A stretch of 64,000 bases of DNA from Phoma sp. XZ068 (Eukaryota > Ascomycota > Dothideomycetes > Pleosporales > Didymellaceae). Under the pieces are notes generated by a model, which ran no database searches, was not told the DNA's origin, and saw nothing but the letters and a program-made list of their open reading frames with translations. Both the position numbers and the translations under genes were made by a program. Location: assembly GCA_004835665.1 (NCBI GenBank), contig RBKR01000014.1, forward strand, positions 62,001 to 126,000, read 5' to 3'. How positions within the stretch are numbered: the stretch's first letter is position 1; each line of letters opens with the position of its first letter. Below are positions 1 to 11,471 of this stretch, one piece after another.

Positions 1-237
1 GATATCAGGTAGGTACAAGTGTAGCATAGAAGACTAATTGGCTTCTTACTTGACCTCAATATCGACCATCAAATGGAGTATTTGCTGCATATGAAGTCAA
101 CACACTGTACGCCTAGGTCAGCAACGATTTTAATTCATCAGCAATCTGGTCTTGGTCAATAAAAACATCCGTTGTGTATTCCACCAACTATCTACACTAT
201 TTGAAGCCCCTCTCGACTCCAGGTCAGTCAGCCACAT

Positions 238-1056
238 CTAGCAAGCCGAGAAGCTTGTCTGACCCTTGCAGTTCGCCGTTGTTGACACCTTGCTGCTTGA
301 ACCACTGCCCTTGTTGACGCCCTTGTACTCCTGGCAGACTTTCTTAACACCAGATCCGCATGAGCTCTGGACGTTGGCAGTGTCTCCGTAGTTAGAGTTG
401 ATGCCAACAAGCTCAGAAACACCCTTAGCCTTGACGCCTGAGATGACAACATTCCTGGGGCCTCCGTTGTTCGTGCAGTCACCGCAACCGCGGTACAGTT
501 TACCAGCGTTCACGACGGTGAAGTTTTTGATGGTGACTGTACCGCGGCCGTTGTGCTGGACAACCTTATCCTTCGCTTCCTGGGCTCCGCCACCTAGTCA
601 ACGCGTCAGAACACTGCATCCGTACGAGTGGTTATCAAATTACCTTCGATGAGAACATCGCCGTTTCCGAGTGCCGAAATCGCATCTATTAGAGTCAGTG
701 ATACTCAAGAGCGGACTAGTCACTGTTCACTTACCCTCGCATACGTCTCTGAACCAGACATTCCTGAGCGTGCAAGCACCCTTGCAGTGGATTCCCTCGA
801 GTTGGTTCGATCCAATGATGACGTTACTGAGCGTAGCGCCATTTTCGAGAATAAAGACAGCACTATCACTGCCCGTATCGGCGTCGGTGTCGCAGGCCCT
901 GCCACGATCATACTCCTTGTTGCCCATATCCTTAGAGCCCGAGATGACGCTAGGAGAGGCAAGAGACACGATTGAACCGCTTCGTGTGGGAATATTCAGT
1001 GTCTGACCAGCGGCAAGGCCTACTGCGGCACTGATGAGAGCGATTTCGAAACGCAT
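238..1056 (-). CDS. Secreted pectate lyase, polysaccharide lyase family 3
   Basis: Extracellular enzyme that cleaves de-esterified pectin (polygalacturonate) by beta-elimination in plant cell walls. The model is complement(join(238..593, 644..685, 735..1056)), 239 aa; both introns are about 50 nt and restore one frame. The first residues, MRFEIALISAAVGLAAGQ, form a clear signal peptide. The body shows PL3 features: IPTRSGSIVSLASP near the N-terminus, DSAVFILENGATLSNVIIG, then CKGACTLRNVWFRDVCEDA, a region rich in the Cys and charged residues expected at the calcium site, and a C-terminal part with GCGDCTNNGGPRN. The length fits compact fungal PL3 enzymes (about 230-250 aa). I chose the ATG at 1056 rather than upstream in-frame codons because the signal peptide starts there. 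The gene points to a plant-degrading lifestyle. Family call is firm; exact substrate preference is not visible. Confidence 0.93.
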
Positions 1057-2215
1057 ACTGAAGGATTTCAGAAGTGCAGTGTGAGATTTCAGAGGATTGT
1101 AAGGGGCTTTCTGCTGCAACTGTTGTGGTGAGAGGAATGAGTTGGAAGTCCACCAGTACTTATACTTCTTCATCATGAAGCATGGTCCATCTCGACAAAT
1201 CCTCCCACTCACCAGATCACACGGTAAACTGCCACACGATCCCTTCAATCTAATCGAAATCCTCTCAGTCACGCCGTTTGGTGGAACAAAACTCTTCGAA
1301 TTCCAGCCTTATAGATTGTTTGGTTTCGTCGATACGAAACACAGGCGACCAAGCACAGCGCCCAGCACCGGACTGATGAAGTTAATGTGTATATCTCTCC
1401 GGTTTCCTCTTGGCTACTGAGTCAGGATGTGGGGGACAGGGTGCCCATTGGTGGACGACTAGCACTGGGGTAACTCTCCGTCTTGGCACACTCAATGTGC
1501 CGGGGATACCAAGACTTGAGCTGCAACTCTCCCAACTTGGCAGTGAAGTTGCCGCGGACACAGCATCACTTCTTTATCCAGACATTTGCCATGTCAATGA
1601 TGCGGGTGTTGCCTCTTCTGGCTGATCTGTGCGTGACTAGAATCAACATCTTCTCATGCATCTGCGCTGAGGCGCTCACTACTTTAAACATCGAAACCCG
1701 TTGTACTTTCGATTGTTCCACGAGGTAATAAAAGCTTTGATAGACCATGACTAGTGGCAAATTGTGCATAGGGCAACATAGCCGAGAGGGTATTAATTGT
1801 TTAACTTTTGTATCGTGATATCCGTACGTGCTGTTGCTCTGGCAAGGAGTAATTCTCAAAAGAACAGGCTCTAAATAAGAGCTCTTCGAAGGGTTGTCAG
1901 GCGTGCGCTGTAATACGATAGTGCTGTCGCAGTAAAACCAGGGATGGATCAATATTACCAAACTGAAGGCAAGTTTCATCAGGTTATTTCCGTCGGAATT
2001 AGATTTTCAAACGCCTTTAACCAAGAAAGGACTTTGTAGCCCCATCACAATAAACAATGACGAAGGGATTATTTCGGTATATATAAGGCGAATCGACATG
2101 AGGAGATTATGATTATTGTGATTTGGTAACATATATTTATGAGAAAATGCCTAAGTTGTGCCAGACCGTGAAACTGTATGAAGAAAATGCCGAAACGAAT
2201 TCTTGCAGGCTACCC
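1057..2215. other. Intergenic, no supported gene
   Basis: Lies upstream of the pectate lyase and downstream of the apple-module protein, so it should carry the lyase promoter near 1057-1400. A short open frame with a hydrophobic start (1566-1979, minus) is discussed under rejected items. A TATA-like stretch lies near 2085. I see nothing else. Confidence 0.5.
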
Positions 2216-4527
2216 TTACACCTCCGTGCATACGTGCCACTCCCAGCCAGTCTTGTGGCAGCAGTCGATGCGATCGAAGTCCTTGGCAGAGACGGTACCA
2301 GCACCGGTGGTGTCGAAAGTGATCTCCTGGCCCTCGTGGACGTTGGTGGAGCCAGACTGTGCGAACGGAATGTTCTTACCGTTGCCAGTAACTGAGATGG
2401 TGCGCCTAGGGTTGACCTGGCCCCATGTGTCGAAGACCTTGCTGACCAGGACACCAGGCTTAGCCTCGTCGAAGGTGGCAGTGATGTGGAAGCGTTCATG
2501 TCCCCAGTAGACTGAGCCAGAGAACCAACTGAAGTGAATCTTTCGCGACCCGATGGGACCATCGACACGGTAGAAGATACCTTGATTCCATCCTGGGCCG
2601 TATACATAGAGAGCATCGGAAAAGGCGTTGAACCTGTATGAGCCAACAGTGATGTATCCACCAACATTCAGTGTGATCTGGGTCGATGACGTTTCAAAGA
2701 TCTTGACAGCGAATGGCAACGCTAGCGTGAAGCTGTTGGAATACCAGGAGCGATCGGATGGACCAGGCACCATTGGGACACCCTCGGATGGGTCGCCACC
2801 GCAGATCTTTGTGTAAGAGGGGGCAGTTGGCCTGGGCGCAGGAGCAGTACAAGTCGTCTGGACGACAACCACAGTCTGGAAATTTTCAACCGCTGTCGAC
2901 ACTGGAGTATCAGCAGTCGCGGTTATGGTTGCAGTCGTAGTGGAAACGCCAGTGGCGATCTGAGAGCAGGCTGCAGAGATCTTGTCGGTGGGCCAAGCAG
3001 AGATGGAAGCGGGCGTTGCGAGAGCACGCTTTTGAACGTCATTGAGCTTTGCTGCCATGGTATCGTTGAGCTTGGGGATGCTTGCATCATCCTCGTGAGA
3101 AAGAGTCTTGACTGCCACAATGGAGATCTCGTATGGGTCAACAACAACGTTGTTGGTCACGTCCGTTCCGTTGTCCGCACGACGAACTCGTCTTCCGTTC
3201 CATACCTGAGCAGTGTATGGGACTACGGTCGTAGTGTAGCTTGTGGATGTCTTTGTGACCGTCGTGATCTGCAGAGGTGGTGTTGTAGTGGCAGTTGTTG
3301 TTGCGGTTGTAGTTGGTTGTTGATAGCCAATGAAGCTAGTGCAGAACTCCTGGCCGCTAGATTTGAGGTAAGCCAGATCATTGGGGCACACAGGTACACC
3401 ATCATTGCTCTCATCCGTGAAGCCAAAGCTGTACTGGATTGTGTAGTGGTCGTTGCCGCGCCATTGGCCGTCATTTGTGGCGTAAGAAGAGTCCCACTCT
3501 TGGGTGTACATGGAGCAGTACTGACCCTCAGAGACTCCGTTCTTGAGCAGGATGTAAGTGTTGAAGTAGCGGCAGAGTTGCGGCTTTCCGTTGGCAGGAG
3601 GGTGTTCCAGTGCGTACTTGTTTGTCTGCTTACAGGCTGTCGCACAGAGCTTGGCATCGAATGCGCCTTCAGTGAACAGCTGGTATCCCATGTATGAGCC
3701 CTGCTTGTTGCAGTCGAGGGGGGCGTTGATGGCTTTGTTCTTGAGTTCCACCTGCTTGTAGCCTTCGGCAGACTGGGTCTTAAGAGAAGAGTAACCATTG
3801 CTTCCTCCAATGGCGACCTCGAACTTCTCTCGCCACTGGCCCTTGTTTGTTGCCGTGTCGGTGTAGACAGGTCCGCCCCAGAAGGAACATTTGATGTTGG
3901 CAACAGCCTCGGGATCCTGGCAGTTGGGACCCGGGTTCAGCGAAGGGTCACGCTCCACGTCTACGTGTGGTTAGCGAGTGAAATATGTACCAATCAAGCA
4001 TGCAACTTACAGATATTGAAACCTAGACATCCCTCCTTTGTATTGCACTCCGCGGCACACTCGGAAGGGTTGTAGCTTGCTACCACCTTATACCCAAGGT
4101 ATCCGTAGGCGCTGCTTGCACCCTGCAAGTTTGTGAAGGTGTTGTAGTATCCAGATGGCGTGGATGCACTGGTTGCTACAGATGCAAGCTTGGTGTCGGC
4201 GCGAAAGTTGCTCGCGGATGACAGATCGATGCCGTAGGTGTTTGGATTGCTGGGCTCCGGGTCACAAGCTGCGCGCTTTAGGTGTCGCTTGATCTTTGGG
4301 ACAGCTGTTGGCTGAGACGCGGGCTTCACGTCGAGCGGATCAGCTGCAACCTGAGAGGCGACTGCTGCGATAGCCTCCTCTTTGTCGAACGGGACAACCT
4401 GCTCCTTCAAGCCCGGGATGATGTTGATTACTGGATCAGGGATTGCATCGACGCCGGCAAAATCGATGTCTTGAGCTCCGACAACAGCGAATGCTGCTAC
4501 GGCTGAGAGAACGATTGAAGACCGCAT
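2216..4527 (-). CDS. Secreted modular protein with two apple/PAN-like modules and possible Kex2 sites
   Basis: Model complement(join(2216..3960, 4011..4527)), 753 aa, one 50-nt intron. MRSSIVLSAVAAFAVVGAQ is a signal peptide; the pro-region ends at Lys84-Arg85, a candidate Kex2 site. Two similar Cys modules follow (about residues 88-240 and 250-385), each with a CxxxC pair, a later C-x-[GY]FN-x-Y element and a closing Tyr/Phe-rich stretch; this resembles fungal apple/PAN modules that bind carbohydrate or protein. A Thr-rich linker (about 388-425) leads to two more dibasic sites, Arg432-Arg433 and Lys483-Arg484. The last third, about 555-753, is a Trp/Tyr-rich beta domain (VGGYITVGSYRF, WGHERFHITATFDE) whose family I cannot name with confidence. 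Role is probably at the cell wall or secreted outside. I took the second in-frame ATG (4527) because the hydrophobic core starts there; 4542 is possible. Confidence 0.75.
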
Positions 4528-7500
4528 TGCAGAGTCTGGCAATTGCTGCAGTTCTGGATGAAAGGAAGTGAGAAGGCTGCTTGCTGATCACCCTCAAGTC
4601 CAGGCAGTGTTTATATATCCCACCACGAAGCCATGAGAAGACACTATCTCCGCCATACTTTGCCGCAACTCTGTTCGTAAGGTACGGAGTTGCCGCTGCT
4701 GGAGCATTCAGTGGGTTCTGGAGGCGTAGCTGAGCGGGCGCTTCGATGAAGCTGCTACAGCCTCTTGAAAACATTAGAAAATTACCACAAGCAGGTTAGT
4801 TCGTCTGCGATACTGACTCTCTGCCGTCAAAGTCTCGACACTGGTAGCCTGTGGTGCCGCATTGTTCTGTAGATGGTCAGAACTCGCAAGCCACTGTTTG
4901 TGAAGGCTTCCAGTCTTGGATTTGAGGCTGAATCGCAATATACAATTCCCTATGCGTACGGCCCACCCCTGCATTTTGCATCCAGACACTCACAAGCGTC
5001 ACGATGCGTGCGTCGCAAGGCTTTCACTTGACAGCCTCGCACCAGAATGGTGGATCATGTGAGCTGCAGATACCCCTGAAAGAGTCGCGCGCTAGCACTA
5101 GCTACATATTCCGTCGCCTTGGCACTTCGTGCGCTCCGGCACGACCCTGTCCTGACGGATGCGCCCACGACAAACTAGACGACAAACAACACAAAAGACG
5201 ACACAAACAGCTGCTAGAAAGTAGGTTTCTCTATTGTGGCCTGATCTTAGTCTATTATTGGCGGCTCCACGGCAAGCCTCAGCAGCCTTACCCTCAGCTG
5301 CCATCGGCAAAGCCACGCGAATGATCAATACACCCCCTAGTCAGAGAACACCGCCAAGCGACAGCGTTAGGCGGAGTCGTGCCTTCGTCGGAGCTTGTGC
5401 AGGCCCTTGAGCAACACCAAACGCAACGCTGGGCCTGTCGAACCGTGAATCGAGTTGCCTGTCGTAGTAATGCCATGCTGAGCATACAATAGCAAACGAT
5501 CGGATGACTATGTACGTCCAAATGGCATTTGTGAAGGACCACGCAATGAGGGTGCTGCGAAGCGAAGCGAAGCGAAGCGATCAACATGTCCGACCGTCCA
5601 AGTGCTTGTAACGACTCAGAGCATGCTAACCCCTGCCACGGTGTTCGCCATTCCTAGCCCATTGTAGTGTAGACAAACATGCTGGTTGATTGCATTTGGC
5701 AGTAAGTGGACTCCCATTTTTCCCCAGAATGCCGAAGAAGGATTGACGATCCAGACTCCCGGTGTCAGAAAGGCTAGAATACTCGCCCTACCTGGTTCCT
5801 GCAGAGCCTGCACCCCGGCACATGGCCTCACAAAGACCTCGACCAAGCTGACACGCATTGAACAAGGCGCCCATGTGTTTGTTTTGCGTTGCCGCGAGCT
5901 CCCGTCAACAAGATCTACTGCTTCACACCTGGATCGCGGGTAAGTCGCTGTGCTTGAACCCTGCTCTTCGCCCAGCTGTGGGTGATCGACCGCGATCGAC
6001 GAGATGGCGCAGCGTAAAACATTCCCTCGGTGTATGGTAAAAATGCAGATGCCGAGCCGCGGTGAGTCGTAGGTACTGTAGAGAGGCGGTATTTTGGTCA
6101 TGTGCGCCGGCAAAGCTTACAACCCTTTTGATGCTTTTTAAGTTCCACTGTCAATAATTCTATCTGCTGCAAGAAGTGGCCAGCTCCAGGTCAAAGAACT
6201 CTATCGTGAACTCGTTGAACAATTCCATGGTAGGTCTGCCATAGCTTGCCAGGATGTGCGCAAGGCCAAAGGCGAGAATGCTCTGAGCAGCCTCAACCCC
6301 GGCAAGGCACCCCTGTATGGTTTGCTTTTGAAAGGCACAACCTTGTCGGGGCTGAACAGGCGATGGCCAATTCACAATCGGCTGCTTTTCCTCGTATGTA
6401 CTATGCAAGGTGCTGTCGGGATTGCCTTCAGTGTCTACCCAGGTCATTCGCACGGATGATCATGGGAGGAATCACGACCGTATTACAGTGTTCTGGCATC
6501 GCACTGTAAGCATGGCACTTAGGGTCTTCTACCACTGGCGTCTCTTGTAGCGGAGACTATTCGTTGCGTTGACCTCTCTTCTCATTTTGGTGGCTCATTT
6601 CTCGCAACTCAGTGGAATATTGCATGGCAAAAGCTCAATGTCTTAACGCCATGTAAGCGGACGTTTCCAATCTTCGCAATTCTATGAACTCAAAGGAGGA
6701 CACGGAGCCCACAGTTTGAACCCAAATCATGCTCTTTCTGGGCTGATTCGGTGCAGTACTGAATCTGCTTTTGGTATCTTGCCTTTGCGGCAAGCATCTG
6801 GTCCGTCGACGAAAGTCCAAAACGGTGTTTGTAATGCGCTCTTTCCATTTTTGTAACGCATAAGCCGGTTGGAGAGTCCATTGCCGGCACACAAATCCTG
6901 GAGGGCCTGGCCTTTACATTCGAGAAGATGTCCCAAAACGTCAATAATACCGAGGCTTGTACCGCGGAAGCATCAACGACTCAGTTCCACGTAGCTTGCC
7001 ACGTTGTCCGGGCGCTCAAAGATCGGCAGGTACCGAGGCCAGTCGCAATTCTAGATCTGAATCTAGGTACATTCTAATAAAGGTAACGTCGTGGCTCGCA
7101 GTACTTGCTTGGCAGTCCACCATAAGCGAACATGACCAGAGACAAAGGTCCAGATCGTATGACACGCCTTTCTGAACATAACGGAGTCTCGAGCATCTCA
7201 GACAGGCTCTTTATTTCAGTGTTATGCTTGATCTCCGATCCAGCAGTTCCAGATTGCCTGAGCCGTCCATGAGATGGGTCAATGTCTTGTAGGGATGGGA
7301 GAGAATCGCTAATCGTAGCAATAGTCTCAATTCTGCGTGCGAGGGTGCTGGTGTTGTTGTCGACCCTGGATGAGCATGTGAGCCAGAACTTGTGACCCCA
7401 TGTTGACTGCGCAAGGACACGCCCAGCCTCTTAAAGGTGACAATATCTACACATGGATTGCTTGGATGGCCAGAATACGTCAACAACACATCTCCTTTGT

Positions 7501-8690
7501 AGTCCATGTTCTCGCTCAACTTGCACTCAGCCCTGGCAATCTAATTGCCGGGAAATTGACATAAAATTACAAAATTCTTCGCTTCCTACCCGTCCTTCCT
7601 CTATACCGTTGACCAGTCTCACTCATTCATCATGCATCCCTGATAATCGCTTGTATGGTTATGTTAATATTTTGCAACAAGTGACCTCACCAAGCACTTG
7701 ATACTCGAACTGCTCGAAGATTGCCGCCTCGTATGCAGAGGTGCGTGACTTCGATTTCAATGCTTGTGGGTGCATCCCTAGACTTCCATCGCGTAGTTTA
7801 CTCAGCGTCCGACGTGCCAACTACTTCTTAAGATGCGTGCGTGCTTCACAGCCCACATTCTGGGTGACAATTATGACAATTGCATCAGTCGCAGCATGAT
7901 CTCTGTCACGTGTCATAAGGAGCATCCTGGCGATCATGTGTGGGTCGTTGTCACGTACCCCGAGGACGAAGCGTCTTGGGATGTCCTGGCAGGAATGGCT
8001 CATTAAAGTGGGGTGATTCCCGCTGAGTGGCCTTCGGAAGTTTACCAGTAGTGAGGTCGCAAGTTGTATCTCGGCGTAAATCTTCTGTCAAGCCAAGATC
8101 GGCGGTATAGAGCTCTAATTGTAGGTTGTACGATCATTAAAAAAAAGCACTCAAACGTGCGCACTGAGGGCTTGTGTTGACTTAACGAATACTGCCGAAA
8201 GCGCACCGAACCCGGTGGTAGAGATGAATAATGGACACGGTGGTTTGCAGATGGACCTAAAAACTAATGTCCTTGGAGAATAGTCCTTGGAGAATGAAGG
8301 TAAATCACGTGTACCAACCTGTTGTTCCTGCATATCAGCCTGATTAGTACTGCCAATGTGAGTCAGGACCATGCTGAAGGTGATCTACAGCCTTCATCAT
8401 GCAGCCAAGAAGGATCTTAATGAAGAAGGAAACTTGGGTATCTCATTGATGGAAATATGCGCCCGAAAATGCACGATATACCGTTAACGAACAAAGCAAC
8501 AGACCCTTCATAGAACGACGCGTGGAGCGCCAACGTAACATAACCTGCGACGCAAGGAAATGGTCGCCATAGAAGGTTCGCAGGAATAATAGAGAAACCA
8601 AGCGCCATACTGACCAGTAGTATGCAGAAGGCAATGCAAACAACAGGGGAGTCAATGCGTTTACAACTGGCGAGTACGGTGCAGATTTGA
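4528..8690. other. Gene-poor stretch, 4.2 kb
   Basis: The first 300 bases hold the promoter of the apple-module gene. Beyond that I find only short, unrelated open frames on both strands, none with a recognisable domain or a splice pattern that extends it. A pentanucleotide microsatellite is at 5557-5580. Base composition is not AT-extreme, so this is not a RIP block; decayed genes are possible but I cannot name one. Confidence 0.5.
5557..5580. repeat. Pentanucleotide microsatellite (GCGAA)n
   Basis: Read directly: 4.8 head-to-tail copies of GCGAA. Polymorphic length is likely; no function implied. Confidence 0.9.
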
Positions 8691-10351
8691 TCAGTAGAAA
8701 GCGTCTGGGTTGTTGTCGTGACCTGATTGTCCATAGTTGCCGCCGACATCATCCAGGCTTCTGTACTGTGACTGACCGCCTCCACCACCACGACCGCGCC
8801 CTCGGCCGCCTCGATCACCACGGTGTCCACCTCTGTTGCCCCTGTTGCCATATTGATTGTTCCTGTGCGCACCACGGCCACGATCTCGGTTGCCGCCACG
8901 GTACCCTGAGGGCCGATGGTCGTCTTTACCACGTGCGTTGTGGCGATGGTCGCCATTCTGGTTGTGAGGCTCAGCGGAACGCTTCCGGTAGGACTTGTTC
9001 GGAAAGAAGCTCTCCCATTCACTCTCATTCGCAGTTTCTTCTTCAATACGCAGCATCTGCTTCTCACCCACCACGCTCTGAAACTCGAAAGCCTGGTCGT
9101 CTGACACTGGATGCCAATTCACAATGCGTGCTGCATCCGCTGGACGTCCATTCTTGCGAATAGCTAGTACGACGGTAGGGGTAGGGTTTTCGGAGTAGAA
9201 CTTCGCTGTCTTTGGTACAGGCTCGACCCGCGCAGCCCACAGCTTGTTCTCGAAGCAAGAGATGCCGGTCACCTTCCACGTAACCTTAGCTCCGATACCA
9301 CCGACCTTGTCGAGGATACTTTTCGGGCATGGCTTCGGTGTGATGAGGATGCTGTTGGCGAGATATCTGACATCGTTGTCTGGTGTGCCTTGGGGAAGCT
9401 TGACAAGCGATGTAAGTTTTTCTGTCATTGTCGGAGAGATCATGTAGCCAGTGTAGAAAACTGTCTTCTTGATCTGGTATGGCACCGTGCCGGATGGTGC
9501 TGTGCCATTCTTGACTTGTGTGTTGTGTGCGTTCATAAGCTTCTGGATCTCAGCGATCTCAGCTACAGGGTCCAGTTGGGTCGCATTCTCGGCAACCTGG
9601 ATGACTTCTGCCACGATAGGCTTGCGGTTTCCTTTTAGCTGGCCAGCCATGAGATCCTTGTTGAACTGGAAGAAGAAGTCGCGGAAGCCTTTCGTATGCT
9701 TGACGCGGTCTTCGTAGATTCGCAGCTCTTCTGCATCCTTGTATGTGTAGACAATATCCTTGAGTAGCTCCTGCTTGAACTCCATCGTATTTCTGAACTT
9801 CTGCCCTGCAGGACCAATCGAAGGCTTGAGGCAGACCATGTCGAAGTCGAGCCTCCTGCTTTTGGCGATGCGCTTGATGATGTCGGCGAAGTTGGACTCG
9901 CCGCGGCCGGTGAGAAGGACGTTGAGGGCATCCTTTTGTTGCATCGACTGCTCCACCAGAGTGACGATATGTTCGTTCCACCAGCCAGCCCAACCGCGCT
10001 TCTCTTCCTTGTCGGTGCCTTCACCAGTCGCCCCGAGAATGTTGGCGTCGTGCCACCAGCCGCCGTTCATGAACATATCCGGGCTGCCAAGCTGGCCTAT
10101 CGTCGCGCTGTTCCATAGTTGCTTGTTTGGGAGGGGACTCGCGAATACTGTGTTCGTCAGTACTGGGAGAAGCACAAAGTTGCGTCAACCGTACATGTGT
10201 TGTCGAAGTCGTATACATGGATAGCCCTGATGTCATTGACAGCTGGCAGATCCTTGTCATCACATGACCACCTCTTCAGCGCGGTCACTGTGTGGTATGT
10301 TGGCTTTCCATTTGGACCTGCGACGGCAGGTCTTGTCGATGTTGCTAACAT
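8691..10351 (-). CDS. HAD-type Swiss Army Knife RNA repair-like protein with RG-rich tail
   Basis: Model complement(join(8691..10147, 10195..10351)), 537 aa. The 47-nt intron splits HAD motif I: once removed it reads HVYDFDNTLFASPLPNKQLW, with the nucleophile and acid aspartates DxD at about residues 48-50. This is the signature of the HAD domain found in 'Swiss Army Knife' RNA repair proteins, predicted phosphatases acting on nucleic-acid ends. A middle region (about 100-370) is specific to the fungal family. The last 120 residues are RG/RGG-rich (GNRGGHRGDRGG), an RNA-binding low-complexity tail. The start is uncertain: an in-frame ATG at 10507 would add 52 residues; I chose 10351 because conserved sequence follows soon after. 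The gene is head-to-head with the RING gene at 10625 and may share its promoter. Biochemical role is inferred from the domain only. Confidence 0.85.
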
Positions 10352-10624
10352 GGAAAATACTGAGCGGCGAACGGGTGAAGTGCAGAAGCGTTTCGTTGTC
10401 GCGAGCAGCATGCACTGCGATGGTGACCGATCGCGTATTCCGAGGAGGTTTTCAGGCCACCGTGAAGAATGGCTGACCGTTGGCGAGGCAGGAGCGGTGG
10501 ATGTCAAGCAGCTGAGTTCACGGAAGTCGCGATGGGCACTTTCGCGCTAGCGTGGCCGGTCCGCCGCATCACTTCCGCCGGACATGAGATCATCGCTTCA
10601 CCAACCTCGACATAGCATCAGCGC

Positions 10625-11471
10625 ATGGGAACAGCAGCAGGGCATAGCGATGAGACTGAAGACGTATGCGTAATATGTCTTTCACAGGTCACCGAAAGAG
10701 CGATTACGGTCCCCTGCAACCACTTCAGTTTTGACTTTGTGTGTCTTGTGAGCTGGCTGCAAGAGCGCTCCACTTGCCCGTTATGTAAGCCTTGCATCTT
10801 AACCGGCATCTTCAAACATCACTTACCCACGCTCAGGCAAGACGGAGGTCGCGACCGTTCAGTATGATTGGCGGGCCTGTGATGATTTCAAGAGTTACAG
10901 TATCCACCGTACTCACCCACCAAAAGACCAATCTGCAACTACCAGTGAACGGCAGTCATCATTGTTTGCTCCATATGGATTGCCAAGCAGACGAAGGTGT
11001 ACTCGCCGCCCATTCTCTCCACCAGCAGATGATCCAGCCTTGCATAGACGCCGGGAAGTCTATCAAAAGAAACTCTACTCGCTACATGTTGGCAGCAACC
11101 CCTACTCTGGCTACCGCGATGTCACGCCTCAGATGGTTGCCAGTGATCCAGAACTGCAATCGCGAGCTCGTGCTTGGATAAGGCGGGAACTGCGTGTCTT
11201 CAGTTTTCTTGACACGGACTCTGCTGGTTCCACATCTCAGGCAGCTACCACGAGCAGTAATGCTGAGTTCTTACTCTCTTACATTGTCTCTATACTGAAA
11301 ATGGTGGACATCAAGGCCAGCAATGGACATGCCGAAGATCTGTTGACCGAGTTCTTGGGACGCGCATCCAGCAGACTATTTCTGCACGAGTTGAATGCCT
11401 GGTTGAGAAGCCCGCACTCCAGGCTAAAGGATTGGGATGAAGAGGTTCAATACGAGGACTCTCAGGATTAA
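10625..11471 (+). CDS. Topors-like RING-finger E3 ubiquitin ligase
   Basis: Model join(10625..10784, 10837..11471), 264 aa, one 52-nt intron inside the RING finger. Residues about 15-57 form a C3HC4 RING: CVICL, then VPCNH, then CPLCKTEV, with the last CxxC completed across the splice. The following block, VYQKKLYSLHVGSNPYSGYR plus DPELQSRARAWIRREL, matches the segment after the RING in Topors/ICP0-type E3 ligases, which transfer ubiquitin (and in Topors also SUMO) in the nucleus. The rest is helical with no other domain, and the protein is far shorter than animal Topors, as is usual in fungi. The ATG at 10625 is the first in frame. It is divergent from the HAD gene 273 bp away. Confidence 0.87.

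Noticed and set aside
1566..1979. 137-codon minus-strand frame with a hydrophobic start (MKLAFSLVILIHPWFYC)
   Set aside because: Could be a small secreted protein, but there is no domain, few cysteines, and no promoter or splice support; one hydrophobic start among many random frames is expected.
5616..6113. 165-codon minus-strand frame
   Set aside because: No domain, no signal peptide, odd composition; likely chance.
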